Shown piece by piece: positions 32,069 through 43,296 of a DNA stretch of 64,000 nt. Position 1 is the first letter of the stretch. Every line of letters starts with the position of its first letter. Source of the DNA: Pleurostoma richardsiae (Eukaryota > Ascomycota > Sordariomycetes > Calosphaeriales > Pleurostomataceae); NCBI GenBank assembly GCA_030052745.1, contig JANBVO010000005.1, positions 1,178,001 through 1,242,000 of the forward strand. The letters are read 5' to 3'. A model generated the notes under the pieces. That model had not been told where the DNA came from. It was given only the letters and a program-made list of their open reading frames with translations, and did not search any database. The position numbers and the translations under genes are program-made.

Positions 32069-34943
32069 CTTCAGGTCGTGGAGAGGTGTGCTTTTCTAGG
32101 TTGAGGTACGAGATCTTGTTACTCGAAGCGGGCAAAGAAAATGCTCCGGAAAAAGACGCGTTGCCGCGTTACGCGTGACGTTCCGGCTCGTCAAACGTCT
32201 CTTGGAAGTGAATTTGAGTCGAGAGGGAGTCGAGAAGGAAAGACAGGAGGTGTGTGATGTCGGGTAACTCAAAGTGCCTTCAAGGTGAACGGATGCACCA
32301 ACGATCTTTGATCTCTCTGGTGCCTATTGTGACACGTTCTGTGTCCTTTGACACTCATGAAGTGCGCGACGGCAGAAGAGAGATGGAGGATAGGTCTGGG
32401 AGCGCGGTTTGGGTGGACGCGCCGGGGTTGGAGTGTGTGTCCTGCAAGAAGACGCGTGAGAACTCCGTCGGATTTGAAGGCTTCTTGTGCGCGAGATTTG
32501 TGGATTTAGAAAAGGCAGCTACGGCCGAAAAGAGACAGGGCGAAGGCGCGGAGGGCAGGTACTCGCTGTCCGGTTATGGAAGGTTGCTGCGCAGGCGAGT
32601 TCGACATCAGACGAAGTTGCTTGTACTGTACATCCAGCAGTGACACCGAGATCAAGTGAATCTCCGAGGTTTAGGCGATTTTTACCCGAACAACGATGCC
32701 ATCACAAGAAATTCACCAAGGCCTTCGGTAAGAGTCATCTAGGAACTACATCGGTGTCAGGGGTTGTGTGGGCTGAAGCTGGGGTTCGACGGTGTTGATG
32801 ACTCGCAGCAAGCCAATTGCCAGCCACTCCTCACAGGAACCTCACAGTCACAGGGTATCATTCGGAATAACACGAGAGACAAATAAACATGAGGGATGCG
32901 ACAGAACGTTGTAACTGAGCATAAACCCCTCCGCCGTAAGCCATCAAATGTATTTCCTTTAATACTCCCTAGTCCAAGCAGCCGTTCACTTGGACACTAA
33001 GAGCACCCCAAAAGCTTTCTTAAAAGAGGAAGACGTGTCTGTACGTAAAGGGAGAAGAGAACCGCATGCTTTACAAGAGAGAACTATAAAGGGAGGAACA
33101 AGGAGATGATGACATAGGCATATAGTCTCTGTTGAGTCGACCATCGCATCGCGGACGACTTTCCCGGCTACGAACCCCTAGAGATGTGCTGCGGCACTCC
33201 ATTGTGGGATTGCTTAACCTTTCCTCCTGAATCAAGTTGCTGTCAATGAGCAGGGCCACAGTACAATGTCATTCTATGTCACCGTCCGAATTTATTCCAT
33301 ACAGTATGAACAGATCATTGCGAACCAGGCGGGCAACTGCTCCTCCATTGGAAGCGGGATCCCCTTGTCACCCAGGTTACTCATGGTCAGAGCCGCGTTA
33401 TAGCTGATGTCAGGCACATATTGACACTAATTATGAGATTTCTAAACCATGATTTATGAAGCACGTGTGATTCGTTGTGAGATGTGCGGTTTCAAAGAAG
33501 AAATATGCAGAGGCTATGCTAGCTAATGCTAGAGCAAAAGGTAGGAGCGTTATCTGTTAATGCACAATGTCCTTTGCTAGAAATACTATGATCTAAATGG
33601 TGACAACCTCTACAGCATGCAAAGCCATTGTTGGTTACAACCCCCGTATTGGAACGTGACAAGGTAGAGTGTGGGTAGATGAGAGATAAGGTTACTTTAA
33701 GTGTAGGCCAGGTAGGTAGGTCGGTGAACAATTGACCATTACAGGGAATAGTTGAGTTGGATATATTGCTCTTCCAAAATCAGTACCGGCAGCGAAACGT
33801 AAAGGGTTGAATAGTAACACTCTAAGGCAGAGCGTATAAGCATTGTACTCAATATGTTAGCCGCAGTAAAAGCTGACCTCTGTCTTATGGCACGGAGATA
33901 ATTGTCGACAGGGCAGCACTTGACCTACACCTAGTCGGAAGGTAATTTAGCTTTGATGCTAATTGTTAGTGCAAAGTGTTCAGGTCAAGCCACAACCTTG
34001 CAACTTTAAGGGGAAAGCTATCATTGGTTGAAACATCCTACACGGCCTAATATACACGATCTCAAAGCTTCTTAAGCTAGTTTAGCACAACCTCTCCTTC
34101 ACGGGTGCCAGTCCAGGCGATAGAGGACAGTGAGAACTTCGTTACTCGGTACAACTGGATCACAACGAATTCCAGGTCCAAGGCGAGCCGCTGATCTTCG
34201 GAACTAGTTGAGAATGTTGTATGGTTATGTTCAAATGCTAAAGAGGGACCTAGAATATTGACATCTGAATTCTGCATTCTATAGCCCGAGAATGATTGAG
34301 CTGCTGTTGTGAAAGTGGCTTATTTCAATCTACGTAATCTGCAATGCAGGGGTTCAATGACCACTTCTTGTATCTCTTCTAGACCTCAACCCTAGCACCT
34401 GTTAGACCGGACTCGGTGCTCGTGAGTCTTCTGTATCATTCAAGGAGGTGCTGACCAGACACGAAAGGGTCGGGAGAGGAAAGGTCTATGTGGTCCCCAT
34501 TCTACTTCAACGGCTACTTCAGCGGATGCCACCAAGTCGATCGCTTGCTCCACGCAGCAAATGGCGTACAGTTTCAACTTAGAGTTGAAATTCCTCGTCA
34601 ACAAGGTGAGTCTATTTCGTCCTTCAATTCCAGTAACAATGGACAACAACAAGCAGCTAATTAGGAAAGACTTGATATCTCTTACGACGTAAGCCACCGT
34701 TGTATGTCTCGAGCATTTGCTCTTGGAATAGAGGTCGCCCGGGATATTGATGGAAGCTACCTTCGTTGAGATGGAAATTGTCAAAGCACTGCATTTATAT
34801 TGATTTACATACGGAATGCTATGCTGTATGCTCGGTACTCTCTATCGGATAAAGTGCTGGCCTGTCCAAGCACTGCACTGATGTCTCGCTACGTGACCTA
34901 AGGCCGCAAGCTAAAATGTCAATGAAAGTCATGAGATGTTGTC
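32069..34943. other. Sparse intergenic region
   Basis: About 2.9 kb with no confident gene. A plus-strand stretch at 34500-34606 is open in two frames up to a good GTGAGT donor (LELKFLVNK|GT), weakly like the start of fungal amidoligase-type proteins, but no following exon could be built. Other frames (32254-32643, 34077-34277) have no support. The DNA from 33.3 to 34.9 kb is visibly AT-rich. Confidence 0.5.
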
Positions 34944-36455
34944 CTAGGCAAAGTAGACGGAGATGGGCAACTCATGATAGAGCTGATAGTCGAAGTCATT
35001 GCTCCACTCCAGGACGAATAGCTTGGTCAAGGCCACAACGCCCTGTAGATCCAATTGGCGTTCATTATTCCTCCAGAACGTAACGTCATCAAGGCGAGAA
35101 AAGTCCCAGTCGCCCACCATGGCTAGCACAATCTCCGTGACAACGCGAACGAGGTCACCAGAATTTCCGCTCCCGGCCAGGACTGCCGAGAACGCCATGT
35201 CTGCCATGCTCTCCTTCACAAACCCGGGGTTCCAGCCCCGTTCAACAAGCAGACTGGGATGTTCTTTCACAAACTGCTGTAACCTTGATGCCAGTTGCTG
35301 GCGGTAGGTATCCATGACTGGTTTTGCGTATGCGGTTAAGATGTCCTTCATTCCCCGGTGGATACTCCACGACAGTGACGCCCACGGCAGGCAGTCGAGT
35401 GCGTGTTTAATCACCTCCTCCTCTTTCAAATTGAGGATCATCTCCACAATCTGTCCCTTATCCGTGCTGGGCAGTGTAAGCACTCTCTCCGCGAACGGCC
35501 CACCGCCTTGTGCAGGGCCGAGCGGTCGGGCGTACATGAAGTCGACTTCATACACCTTCCCACCCATCATGTTGTAGAGATGCCGACTTCCATGTGCCCC
35601 AGGGAAGCCCTTGACTATGTACTCGAGTACGTACCGACCCGCTGGCTTCCGGCCACAGAACGCCACGTGGAGAGAGCCACCGGTCTCGCGCGCCGACACG
35701 ATACCCGCCAGGACCTGCACGCAACGGTCGACGCGCTGCACGAAGCTCCGTGGGTAGACGTCGGTAGTGGCGCTGTGCGAGTCGTGAGGCGCGAATCTGA
35801 CGACGGCCTCCTGCCCGATGGGCCAGGTGATGTACCACTGACCGTTGTACGAAGCGTAGCCGGCGCGGAAGCCGGCGGCGTCGGTGTACTGGAACGTCTT
35901 GCGAGCATTAGTGACGCACATGACGACGATGAGCGCGGTGCGAGAAATAGTGATGCAGGCGCTATTCTGGTGTCGCACGAGCTGTTGGTGGCCGAGAAAG
36001 CCCCAGTCCGCTTTCTCCAGTTCCGTGGGGCCGTGATCCTCGCCATCTTGAACAAGATGCTCAGCCACCTGGACTATGCCTTTCTCGGCCAGGTCGCGCG
36101 TGGCAGGTTGACGAGGGGTCGGGGCTGTCGGGTTCAGAATCGACAGCAAGACGGACCAGCCAGCCTTGCCTGCTCGACGTAGAGGGAGGCGAGTGAGATG
36201 AAGAACATTCTCGCCGCAGAATCCTTCATTCAGATTTGCCACGATGACAGGACCGTCTGGAGGCGGCTTCACCAGGCGCCACCATGGGAACTTCGGTTGC
36301 CGTTGGAACCAGACGCCCAAATATTCGACAGTTCGAGTCGAGTGGAAGGGATCCAGGTTGTCGATGATGGCGCTCGCCTGTGAGATCAGGCCACCGAGAC
36401 CTGCTGTCGTGACGGCTAGTGAGAGCCACGTCGCAACTGTTGATGACGTATCCAT
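34944..36455 (-). CDS. Conserved ascomycete orphan protein, function unknown
   Basis: A single exon encodes 503 aa. The N-terminus has one hydrophobic segment (WLSLAVTTAGLGGLISQASAI) and then LDPFHSTRTVEYLGVWFQRQ and FPWWRLVKPPP, stretches I recognise from a conserved family of filamentous ascomycetes without assigned function. The middle has a GYASYNGQWYITWPIGQEAVV block. The C-terminal third is largely helical, with Leu-rich segments (LQGVVALTKLFVLEWSND). The family often sits in accessory regions. A membrane-anchored location is likely if the first helix is not cleaved. No catalytic motif is visible. Confidence 0.75.
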   Translation of the reverse strand: MDTSSTVATWLSLAVTTAGLGGLISQASAIIDNLDPFHSTRTVEYLGVWFQRQPKFPWWRLVKPPPDGPVIVANLNEGFCGENVLHLTRLPLRRAGKAGWSVLLSILNPTAPTPRQPATRDLAEKGIVQVAEHLVQDGEDHGPTELEKADWGFLGHQQLVRHQNSACITISRTALIVVMCVTNARKTFQYTDAAGFRAGYASYNGQWYITWPIGQEAVVRFAPHDSHSATTDVYPRSFVQRVDRCVQVLAGIVSARETGGSLHVAFCGRKPAGRYVLEYIVKGFPGAHGSRHLYNMMGGKVYEVDFMYARPLGPAQGGGPFAERVLTLPSTDKGQIVEMILNLKEEEVIKHALDCLPWASLSWSIHRGMKDILTAYAKPVMDTYRQQLASRLQQFVKEHPSLLVERGWNPGFVKESMADMAFSAVLAGSGNSGDLVRVVTEIVLAMVGDWDFSRLDDVTFWRNNERQLDLQGVVALTKLFVLEWSNDFDYQLYHELPISVYFA

Positions 36456-38009
36456 TGCGACGTACGCAAGATCCTATATAGTCAACAGACGGATTCTGCC
36501 TTCCTATCGTGGCTAACAGACACTTGCTCGCAAAATCAAGGCAAACCAAGTTGTCCAAATGCTATTTACTATCATGGAGTTGCAAAAAAAAAATGGCGCG
36601 GGTCACAGCAGCCTACATTCGACCTAGCAGCAGCCTTCAGCCTGCAGCCTGCATGACAGACATGACTGACCAGGTCAGGAACAGAAGCGAGCCTTAGGAT
36701 GTTACTCTAAGGTAGGTAGTTATCTTATCTCATTGGTGAGTTGACCGGGGGGGTTATTGCCTATGCATTGCTAGTACGTATTGAGCGGCTAAATCACCCC
36801 TCCGTGTGCGGGCGGCAAAAAGAAGGACGGCCCGAGGACAAGGAAATCAACTTTATAATTTGAGAACGATACGAATTGCACGCGATCGCATCGTCCTCAG
36901 ATTTTTGGTCTCGCGCCTTCCAGCTCTTATTGCGCGGCGCCGAGAAGATACGGCAACAATTGGCAGTGCAACTAGCAGCGCCTTACAACCAATCGGAGGG
37001 ACCTCTAGGATATGTTGGGATGAGTCCACAGGCACTTCCTATTCTCCACAATGAAGCCTCAGTAGGGAAACGGGTTTTTGCCGAAAAGACATGATGAGAC
37101 GCCGTCCACATGAGTCAGTTACTGTAGCTCGTTTCCACTCTTTGAGGTCTCTCAAAAAGGATTTGATCTCTCTGAATCTCCGAAGGGTCTTCGACTTAAG
37201 CACGTCTTCACCGCTAGGCAGGTATGCGGTTGGGGCTCATGAGTGCAAGCTGGGGTGGAAAGAAAGAATAAATCCCACCCAAACTCTGAAATGAAAAGTC
37301 AGTCTGGGATCCTGGGCTTTAAAGCCGTGAGAATTTGCTGTACGCATTCCTGATTGCTTCCTGATTGATTGAGAGAAAGACGTGTTGATCAGTGGAACAC
37401 TCATGGACAATGGGCGTGGTGGTATGAGGAATTCTGGGCCTGAATCCTTATAGAAAATGAAAGGATATAGATCTTGTAGGAGAACATTGATTCAACAATC
37501 CTACACGTCTCCCAGAGATAAAAAGGGTCTTGAAGCCTTCATCATGTATTGTAAGGCCAAGCTATGGACAATTGAGGACCGGGGAGATTATGCCGCTATG
37601 CTTTTTGCTTAGAACTAAGGAGGGCACAAATTGAGAGAACTGCTGGAAGCCGAGATGCCTTGACATCTCCAGTCAAGGCTTTGCCTACCTAGATCAGAAA
37701 GAGCAATGATAATTGGCAGAAACTGGCAAAGAAATCCACTGCACACTTGCTACAACGGAACCCCCTTTATACCTACGGCCAGAAATGGATAGATGACGTT
37801 GCTGCTGATGCGCGGAAAACGTAGCCGCTGACCCACCATATCTAGCACCCACTCAGTCTTAGGCTTAATAATTGAGTTTGAAGCTCTCACAGCTTAGCTT
37901 TCGCCCTTGGATCTTACAACCATTTGCCAGAGGCTGATAAGCATAGAAAGCAAACGTGATAACAAATTAAGCACGTAAGGATAGAAGACGGTCGAACAGG
38001 GCAGCCAGT
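36456..38009. other. Intergenic region, AT-rich, no supported gene
   Basis: About 1.55 kb between divergent genes: the orphan protein on the minus strand and the NmrA-like gene on the plus strand. It should hold both promoters. A 10-A run lies at about 36585. No frame is supported. Confidence 0.55.
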
Positions 38010-39069
38010 ATGAAGACGATCGGGATATTCCCAGCCTCTGGCGCACTGGGCACCAGCACCTACACCCACCTCTTGAAGCTCGTGCCGAACGAGCGGGTCA
38101 TCCTCATCAACCGCCACCCGGAGAAGGTGGCTCAGCAGTACGTCGAGGCGGGCGTCAACGTGCGACAGGCCTCGTACGAGTCGGCGCCCGAGGAGCTCGA
38201 GGCCGCGTTCACCGGCGTCGAGGTGCTGTTCCTCATCTCCTACCCGAGCCACGTTCACGAGTACCGGGTGAAGGTGAGTTTTCCAGACACCGCCCCGACG
38301 GCAGAGGAGCGAACGTGGAGAAACCCAAAGGGGGAAAGGGCTGACACTCCGACTGCAGGTCCAGATCCCCGCCATCGACGCCGCCCGCCGCGCCGGCGTC
38401 AAGCACATCTTCTACAGCAGCCTGGGCTTCGGCTCCGACCCCGCCGGCGCCCGCCCCACCAAGGCCTCCTCCCTGGCGGTGGTGATGCAGGCGCACCTTG
38501 ACAGCGAGGCGTACCTGGCGGGGCTGGCGCGGTCCGACCCCTCCTTCACCTACACCTCCGTCCGCGAGGGCCTCTACTCCGAGTCCTTCCCGATCTACAC
38601 GGCGTTCCTGGACCCCAGGAGCCCGCCCGCCGACGGGGCCGTGCGCATCCCGCACGACGGGTCGGGACCCGGCGTCGCGTGGGTCAAGCGCGACGAGCTG
38701 GGCGAGGCGACGGCGGCGCTCATCGCGCGGCACTCCGGGGCCGCCGGGCTGCCGGGGTTCCCGGAGGGCTACGTCAACGGGTCGGCGCTGCTGACTGGCC
38801 AGCGGGTGTGGACGCTGGCGGAGACGGTGGAGGTGCTGGCGCGGGCGGCGGGGACGCAGCTGCGGATCCAGCAGGTGCCGGTGGAGGAGTACGTCCGGCT
38901 GCCGCAGGTGGTGGGGCGGTTCGGGTCGGAAGACAAGGCGCGGACGTGGGCTACGGCGTGGGAAGCGATACGGGCCGGGGAGACGAGCGTGGTGAGCCCG
39001 GAGCTGGTGGAGATACTGGGGAGGCAGCCAGAGGAGTTTGATGTCACCATCAAGCAGATGTTTAGCTGA
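38010..39069 (+). CDS. NmrA-like NAD(P)-binding protein (atypical SDR)
   Basis: Two exons (38010-38273, 38359-39069) give 324 aa. The N-terminal nucleotide-binding loop reads GIFPASGALGTSTYTHLL, a relaxed GxxGxxG as in NmrA-like atypical SDRs. It is followed by VILINRHPEK (strand 2 with Arg for NADP preference), YESAPEELEAAFTGVEVLFLIS and KHIFYSSLGFG. C-terminal VREGLYSES and YVNGSALLTG match the family. Typical members are redox sensors or quinone/isoflavone-type reductases in the cytosol. The coding DNA is strikingly G+C-rich at third positions compared with the AT-rich DNA on its left, so strong codon bias or later acquisition is possible. The antisense strand is also open for 166 codons, a consequence of that bias. 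Confidence 0.85.
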
Positions 39070-39391
39070 GTTGCGCCACAGCTCACCGGTGTTACTGCAT
39101 TCTTAGATCCAGAAATTTCAAAACAACCAACTACCGCTTTAATAGTCGGTACGGAACACGAAGAATGAAGACCAAGATCACAGACGAGTCAAGACATTGA
39201 CGATATTCAGAGGTAATACAATCTGCCATCGGTTACACGTGGGGGCAAGGAATCCTCCGCGGCCATTCCAAAATAGGAAAACAGCTGAAAGAACCCGCAT
39301 GCTTAGCTTCCTCGACTTGTGCAGCTAATCTCATCGAATTCATGCTCTCATTCTCACATGAGCGTCAGGGCTGCTCTACTAGACGCATGGC
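39070..39391. other. Short intergenic region
   Basis: 322 bp between two plus-strand genes. No open frame or recognised signal beyond a generic promoter. Confidence 0.6.
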
Positions 39392-40279
39392 ATGGCCGAC
39401 TCCCTCACTCAGCAGGACAGCCCGCTCTCCATCACAGCTAGCGTGGCCGGCATACTGACCTTCCTGGTCGCCATCGTGGCCGCCGCCTATGTTCGAGTGA
39501 CTTACGTGCGTAACAGCTCCGAGGAGTACTTCAGGGTCAAAACCTCACTGTCCTGGTACAAGACGGAGTCAACATGGCTGGCGGAGCTCGTGCGCGCCGC
39601 CGGTGCTACTAACAATCGCCCCGGCGTCTCGGTGGAGTATGACCGGCGAGACACGGCCACGGAGCGCGAGATGTACGCGTTCGTGATGGACGACCTGGTC
39701 AGACTCGAGCAGCGCATTCTAGAGCTCGTGGCAGAGACGGAAGAGAAAGCGGCGAGCGGAGACGAAGACCGTCAGCCAAAGATGGGAGCAGGAGCCGACG
39801 GCCGCGCGTGGCCGCTGGTCCCGCGCAGATGGATGTGGAGCTGGAGCCGCACCTCGGTAGCCATGGCTTGGATGCCGGTACGGGCCAAGGCGCTGGAGCT
39901 CGTGCGGCAGCGAGACGCGCTGACCGCTCGGGTCTTATTCACGCAGATGAGCATGATTTCTTCGTATGGCTTCCTTCGGCGGCGAACGGTGCGATGGAAG
40001 ATACATGCCTGGCTAATTTGCGCCTTCAGGAGGATCAGAGATCTTGAACATCGTGCCAATTGGTGGGAGGTCAAGACCGAGGAGAAGACAGTGCGGCTGG
40101 AGGATATGATCACAGCCCAACAGTCTGAGATTCGCCGCCTCGAGGATTTGGTGTACCGTGTCATGCACAAGAGGCGGCTAAGCACAGCAAGTACCGAGGG
40201 GGAGGACCTGCAACCGCCTGCTGCAAGGTCTCCGATCGTGACAGAGTCGCGAACAGACCGAGTCATAGCAGGAGATTGA
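39392..40279 (+). CDS. Small single-pass membrane protein with coiled coil, function unknown
   Basis: A single exon of 295 aa. The N-terminus has one strong hydrophobic helix (VAGILTFLVAIVAAAYVRV, about residues 18-36) followed by positively charged residues, suggesting a signal anchor with a cytoplasmic remainder. Later regions are helical and charged, including WWEVKTEEKTVRLEDMI and SEIRRLEDLVYRV, which suit a coiled coil near residues 225-262. The Ser/Pro-rich tail is probably disordered. Similar uncharacterised proteins occur in filamentous ascomycetes. An ATG five bases upstream (39387) is out of frame. It is convergent with the DUF7719-type gene, leaving 62 bp. Confidence 0.7.
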   Translation: MADSLTQQDSPLSITASVAGILTFLVAIVAAAYVRVTYVRNSSEEYFRVKTSLSWYKTESTWLAELVRAAGATNNRPGVSVEYDRRDTATEREMYAFVMDDLVRLEQRILELVAETEEKAASGDEDRQPKMGAGADGRAWPLVPRRWMWSWSRTSVAMAWMPVRAKALELVRQRDALTARVLFTQMSMISSYGFLRRRTVRWKIHAWLICAFRRIRDLEHRANWWEVKTEEKTVRLEDMITAQQSEIRRLEDLVYRVMHKRRLSTASTEGEDLQPPAARSPIVTESRTDRVIAGD

Positions 40280-40341
40280 GCATGTCCGGCAATCCGACCC
40301 CGAGGAACCCTGTGACGCCGACACAGGCGGCAGCAATGTCT

Positions 40342-41106
40342 TTACTTGAACCCATAATTGCCTTGCCACATAAACGCCCCAGCACATCCAAGGCTGGCCA
40401 CCGCAAGGGGCAAGTTGAGTTCAATAACGGACCACACCCACAAGCAGCCGAGAGGAGGCGCTCGTTTCATGACGGCGAGGTAGCTATATGTGTTGCTGAT
40501 GTAGATGAGGTAGCAGCCAGAAACGACGCTGACGGCGAAGAAGATGGCTTGACGGAGGAGCGGCTGGAACCTAGCGGGGAGGCCGGGAAGGAGAATCGAG
40601 TTCGACGAGTGAGGGTGGAGGGTGTAGAGTAGCATCAGGAAGACTGGTGGGTGGTCGAGCCCAAGTCAGCGGCAAGCAAGTGGTAGAGAGGATGAGACTC
40701 GAGAGTCGCAGTATTGCTTACCCAGAAAAGCCTGGCCGGCACGCTTGAAGATATTCCACCAGACTATCTCGACCGCGTATTGATTCTGGACAAGAAGGTC
40801 TAGCGTGAAATGAAGCATCGTCAGGCTGACGGTATAGAGGAGGGCCTCCATGACCCGGTCAACGGTCGGGGAGATGGGCTCCTCGTCCTCTTCAGAATCT
40901 TCCGCCTCTTCTGCCTCTCTGCCGTCGGCAACTGAGGTTCTCTTTTGCCCTGCTGCTTGCTGCAGCTTCTGCTGCCGCTTTTCTGCCTGCTGGAAGAGTT
41001 CTCTCTCCTGGGCGATCTCCAGGAGCGTCTTCTCGGAGGGGCCTGACCGGTCGGGCTGTCGGAGCTTGATGCCGGCGGCCGACTTCTCCTTTCGCTTGCG
41101 AGCCAT
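40342..41106 (-). CDS. DUF7719-type small membrane protein
   Basis: Two exons (41106-40722, 40643-40342) with a 78-nt intron give 228 aa. The N-terminus is basic and helical (MARKRKEKSAAG, then ERELFQQAEKRQQKLQQ) with an acidic patch EEAEDSEEDEEP. The second half has about four hydrophobic segments, including LLYTVSLTMLHFTLDLLV, RQAIFFAVSVVSGCYLIYI and LNLPLAVASLGCAGAFMW. This architecture and the WWNIFKRAGQ stretch match a conserved fungal ER-like membrane family of unknown function. It shares a 768-bp divergent promoter with the GPI12 gene. Confidence 0.78.
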
Positions 41107-41874
41107 TGTTCTGCGTTGATGCGGGCGGTAGATGCGGTGTGGAGTCAGTGCGTGAGTTGTTCAAGGTCTTGAGATGAGCGAGAAGTTTCGTCGTGTCTGT
41201 TCGTCGCGTGATCTTGGTGGTGTTATGATGATGGGAAGTTTTTGCCAGCCTGCAGCAGCCGCCTTGTTGAAGTCGGATCAAAGTGGGCCGAGGTGCAGCG
41301 AGCTGCAGCTCTGCGGAACTTTCCTCTGCTTGCACGGGTCACGGAGGCGGAGGATCGATCGAGGTCTTGAAGAAAGGGCCCCGAAGAAGCGGCTTCTGTA
41401 ACCGTGCAGTAGCGTGCGTGCCCAGCTGGTGCTGTCAGGAATTTAACGCTGTCATCATCGATTTCGCATTAAATTTCCCAACGATTCCCCAGATCTGCCC
41501 CAATTGACCAGGGTCTAAATCGCAAGGTGGCATTTCCCTATTCGACGCGCCAAAGGCAGCCAGCGAGGGACGGGCACCTCTCGCCCATTCTCCTTAATCA
41601 CTATCCTTTTCTTATGCTCTCTCACACCCGTCTTCTATTCCTCAGAGTGCCCTGATCTACCCTTTTCTAAGCTTACGCAGGCACGGCGCCGTGAGGAGCT
41701 GTTTTCCCTCCGTCCGTCCCTTGCAGATAATATCGGCCCGCCCCTCCCTCCAATCGCGCCCGCTTTGCTCCCCACCGAGCAGCGGCAAACGGCCTTTCCT
41801 TTCCTCTCCCGGAACCCTCCTGAGACCTCCCCTCCCTCCCCCCCACGCGGTCGGACGGACGGCGACCCGGAACC
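41107..41874. promoter_or_regulatory. Divergent promoter between DUF7719-type gene and GPI12
   Basis: 768 bp between two start codons pointing apart. The last 250 bp before GPI12 are C/T-rich on the plus strand, a common fungal promoter feature. No gene is supported inside. Confidence 0.5.
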
Positions 41875-42957
41875 ATGGATTTCCTGCTCACGGCGGGCCT
41901 TCTGCTCGTCGTCCTGCCCGGCCTCTACATCTACACCGTCTCGGTCGTGCAGACGCGCTTCCCCACCCTGCGCAACAAGCGCATCTGTTTGCTCATCGCC
42001 CACCCCGATGATGAGGCTATGTTCTTCGCGCCCACCGTGCTGGCGCTCACACGCCCCGAGACGGGCAATCACGTCAAGATTCTGTGTTTGAGCAGCGGTC
42101 CGTCCACCCCGGCGCTCCCACCGTTGTTCCGATGCTGCTTTGCTCCCCCTCTCCACCGCGCCGAGCTAGGCTATGAGCGGAAATTGACGTCGCGGACGGA
42201 AGACTGACATGATCACACCCCCAATAGGCAATGCCGACGGACTGGGCGAGACTCGCAAGAAGGAGCTAGTCAAAAGCGGCCTGCTCCTCGGCCTGCGCAA
42301 GCCCGACGATGTCTTCGTCGTCGACAACCCGACGTGCGTCTTCCCCATACTCTCTTCCTACCCTCGCGACGTGTCGCTAACAGCTCTTCTCGAACTGGCA
42401 GCGACTTCCCCGACTCCATGACCACGACCTGGGACACGAATCGCGTCTCCGCCCTCCTCAGCAGCGCCTTCGCCCCGCACCTATCCTCCCCCTCCTCCTC
42501 CAACCAGGCGCCCACCGCCACCATCGATGTCCTCATCACATTCGATGACCACGGTATCTCCTCGCACCCGAACCATGTCAGCCTGTACCACGGCGCGCGC
42601 GCCTTCGTCGCCGCCCTCGTGCGCGGCCGCCCCGGCTGGGCCAGCCCCGTCGACCTGTACGTCCTGCGCACCGTGTCGCTGGCGCGCAAGTACGCCGGCA
42701 TCCTCGACGCGCCCGCCACGCTGGCCGGCTGGGCGCTGCGCACGGACATGAAGAAGGACCGGAGGCGCCCCTCCGGGCTGGTGTTCATGAACGGGCTGGG
42801 CTTCGGGGCCGGCGGCGGCGCGGAGCTGGGCACGGCGTGGAGGGCCATGACGAGGGCGCACAGGAGCCAGATGGTCTGGTTCCGCTACGGGTGGATCGTG
42901 CTGAGCCGGTACATGGTCATGAATGACCTGCGGCTGGAGAAGGTGAAGACTACGTAG
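41875..42957 (+). CDS. GPI12: N-acetylglucosaminyl-phosphatidylinositol de-N-acetylase (PIG-L/GPI12)
   Basis: Three exons (41875-42097, 42228-42333, 42402-42957) give 294 aa. The N-terminal signal anchor ([19 protein letters not shown]) directs it to the ER membrane with the catalytic domain on the cytosolic side, as known for PIG-L. The metal-binding motif HPDDEAMFF starts at His43, and the second motif reads [18 protein letters not shown]. These are the hallmark residues of the LmbE/PIG-L fold. The enzyme removes acetate from GlcNAc-PI in the second step of GPI-anchor synthesis. Both introns have less usual donors, GTCCGT and GTGCGT; removing them restores [12 protein letters not shown] and DNPTDFPDS. 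It is an essential housekeeping gene and should be constitutively expressed. Confidence 0.92.
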
Positions 42958-43296
42958 CCGGAGGTTTAGGGCTGGAATTCACGCTGCGTTCTTGAGAGCG
43001 AGGTCGCCTTAGAGCAGCTGTGACGGCCGCGGGAGCCTACTATGCACCAGGCGCGCGAAGGGAAGGGTCTCTGCTGGGAAGTCACGGTGGGCAATCCCAC
43101 CAGAAGAAGCCATGGCAAATCTATGCATTTTCTGCTCCCAACAAACATGTACAGGTCGGAGCAAGGGCTATCCCCTATATACCTATTCCTCGCGCACCAG
43201 TCTGGGCCCCAGAGCTGGCAGGAAAGAAAAGAAAAAGAAACAATACATATCCCCATCTCGTCAATGGAAAGCCCTCGCCCGCCCCGCCCTTCCACG
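42958..43296. other. Convergent intergenic region
   Basis: 339 bp between the 3' ends of GPI12 and the ATP13-like gene. The minus strand is T-rich just beyond the ATP13-like stop. Nothing else is seen. Confidence 0.6.

Noticed and set aside
32254-32643. 129-codon plus-strand frame
   Set aside because: No domain, no splice structure, lies in the probable promoter of the disordered-protein gene.
34440-34784. 115-codon minus-strand frame, and plus-strand LELKFLVNK before a GTGAGT donor
   Set aside because: A weak likeness to an amidoligase start on the plus strand, but no following exon or conserved catalytic block could be found on either strand.
38233-38733. 166-codon antisense frame over the NmrA-like gene
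   Set aside because: Produced by high G+C third positions of the sense gene; Gly/Arg/Val-rich with no motif.
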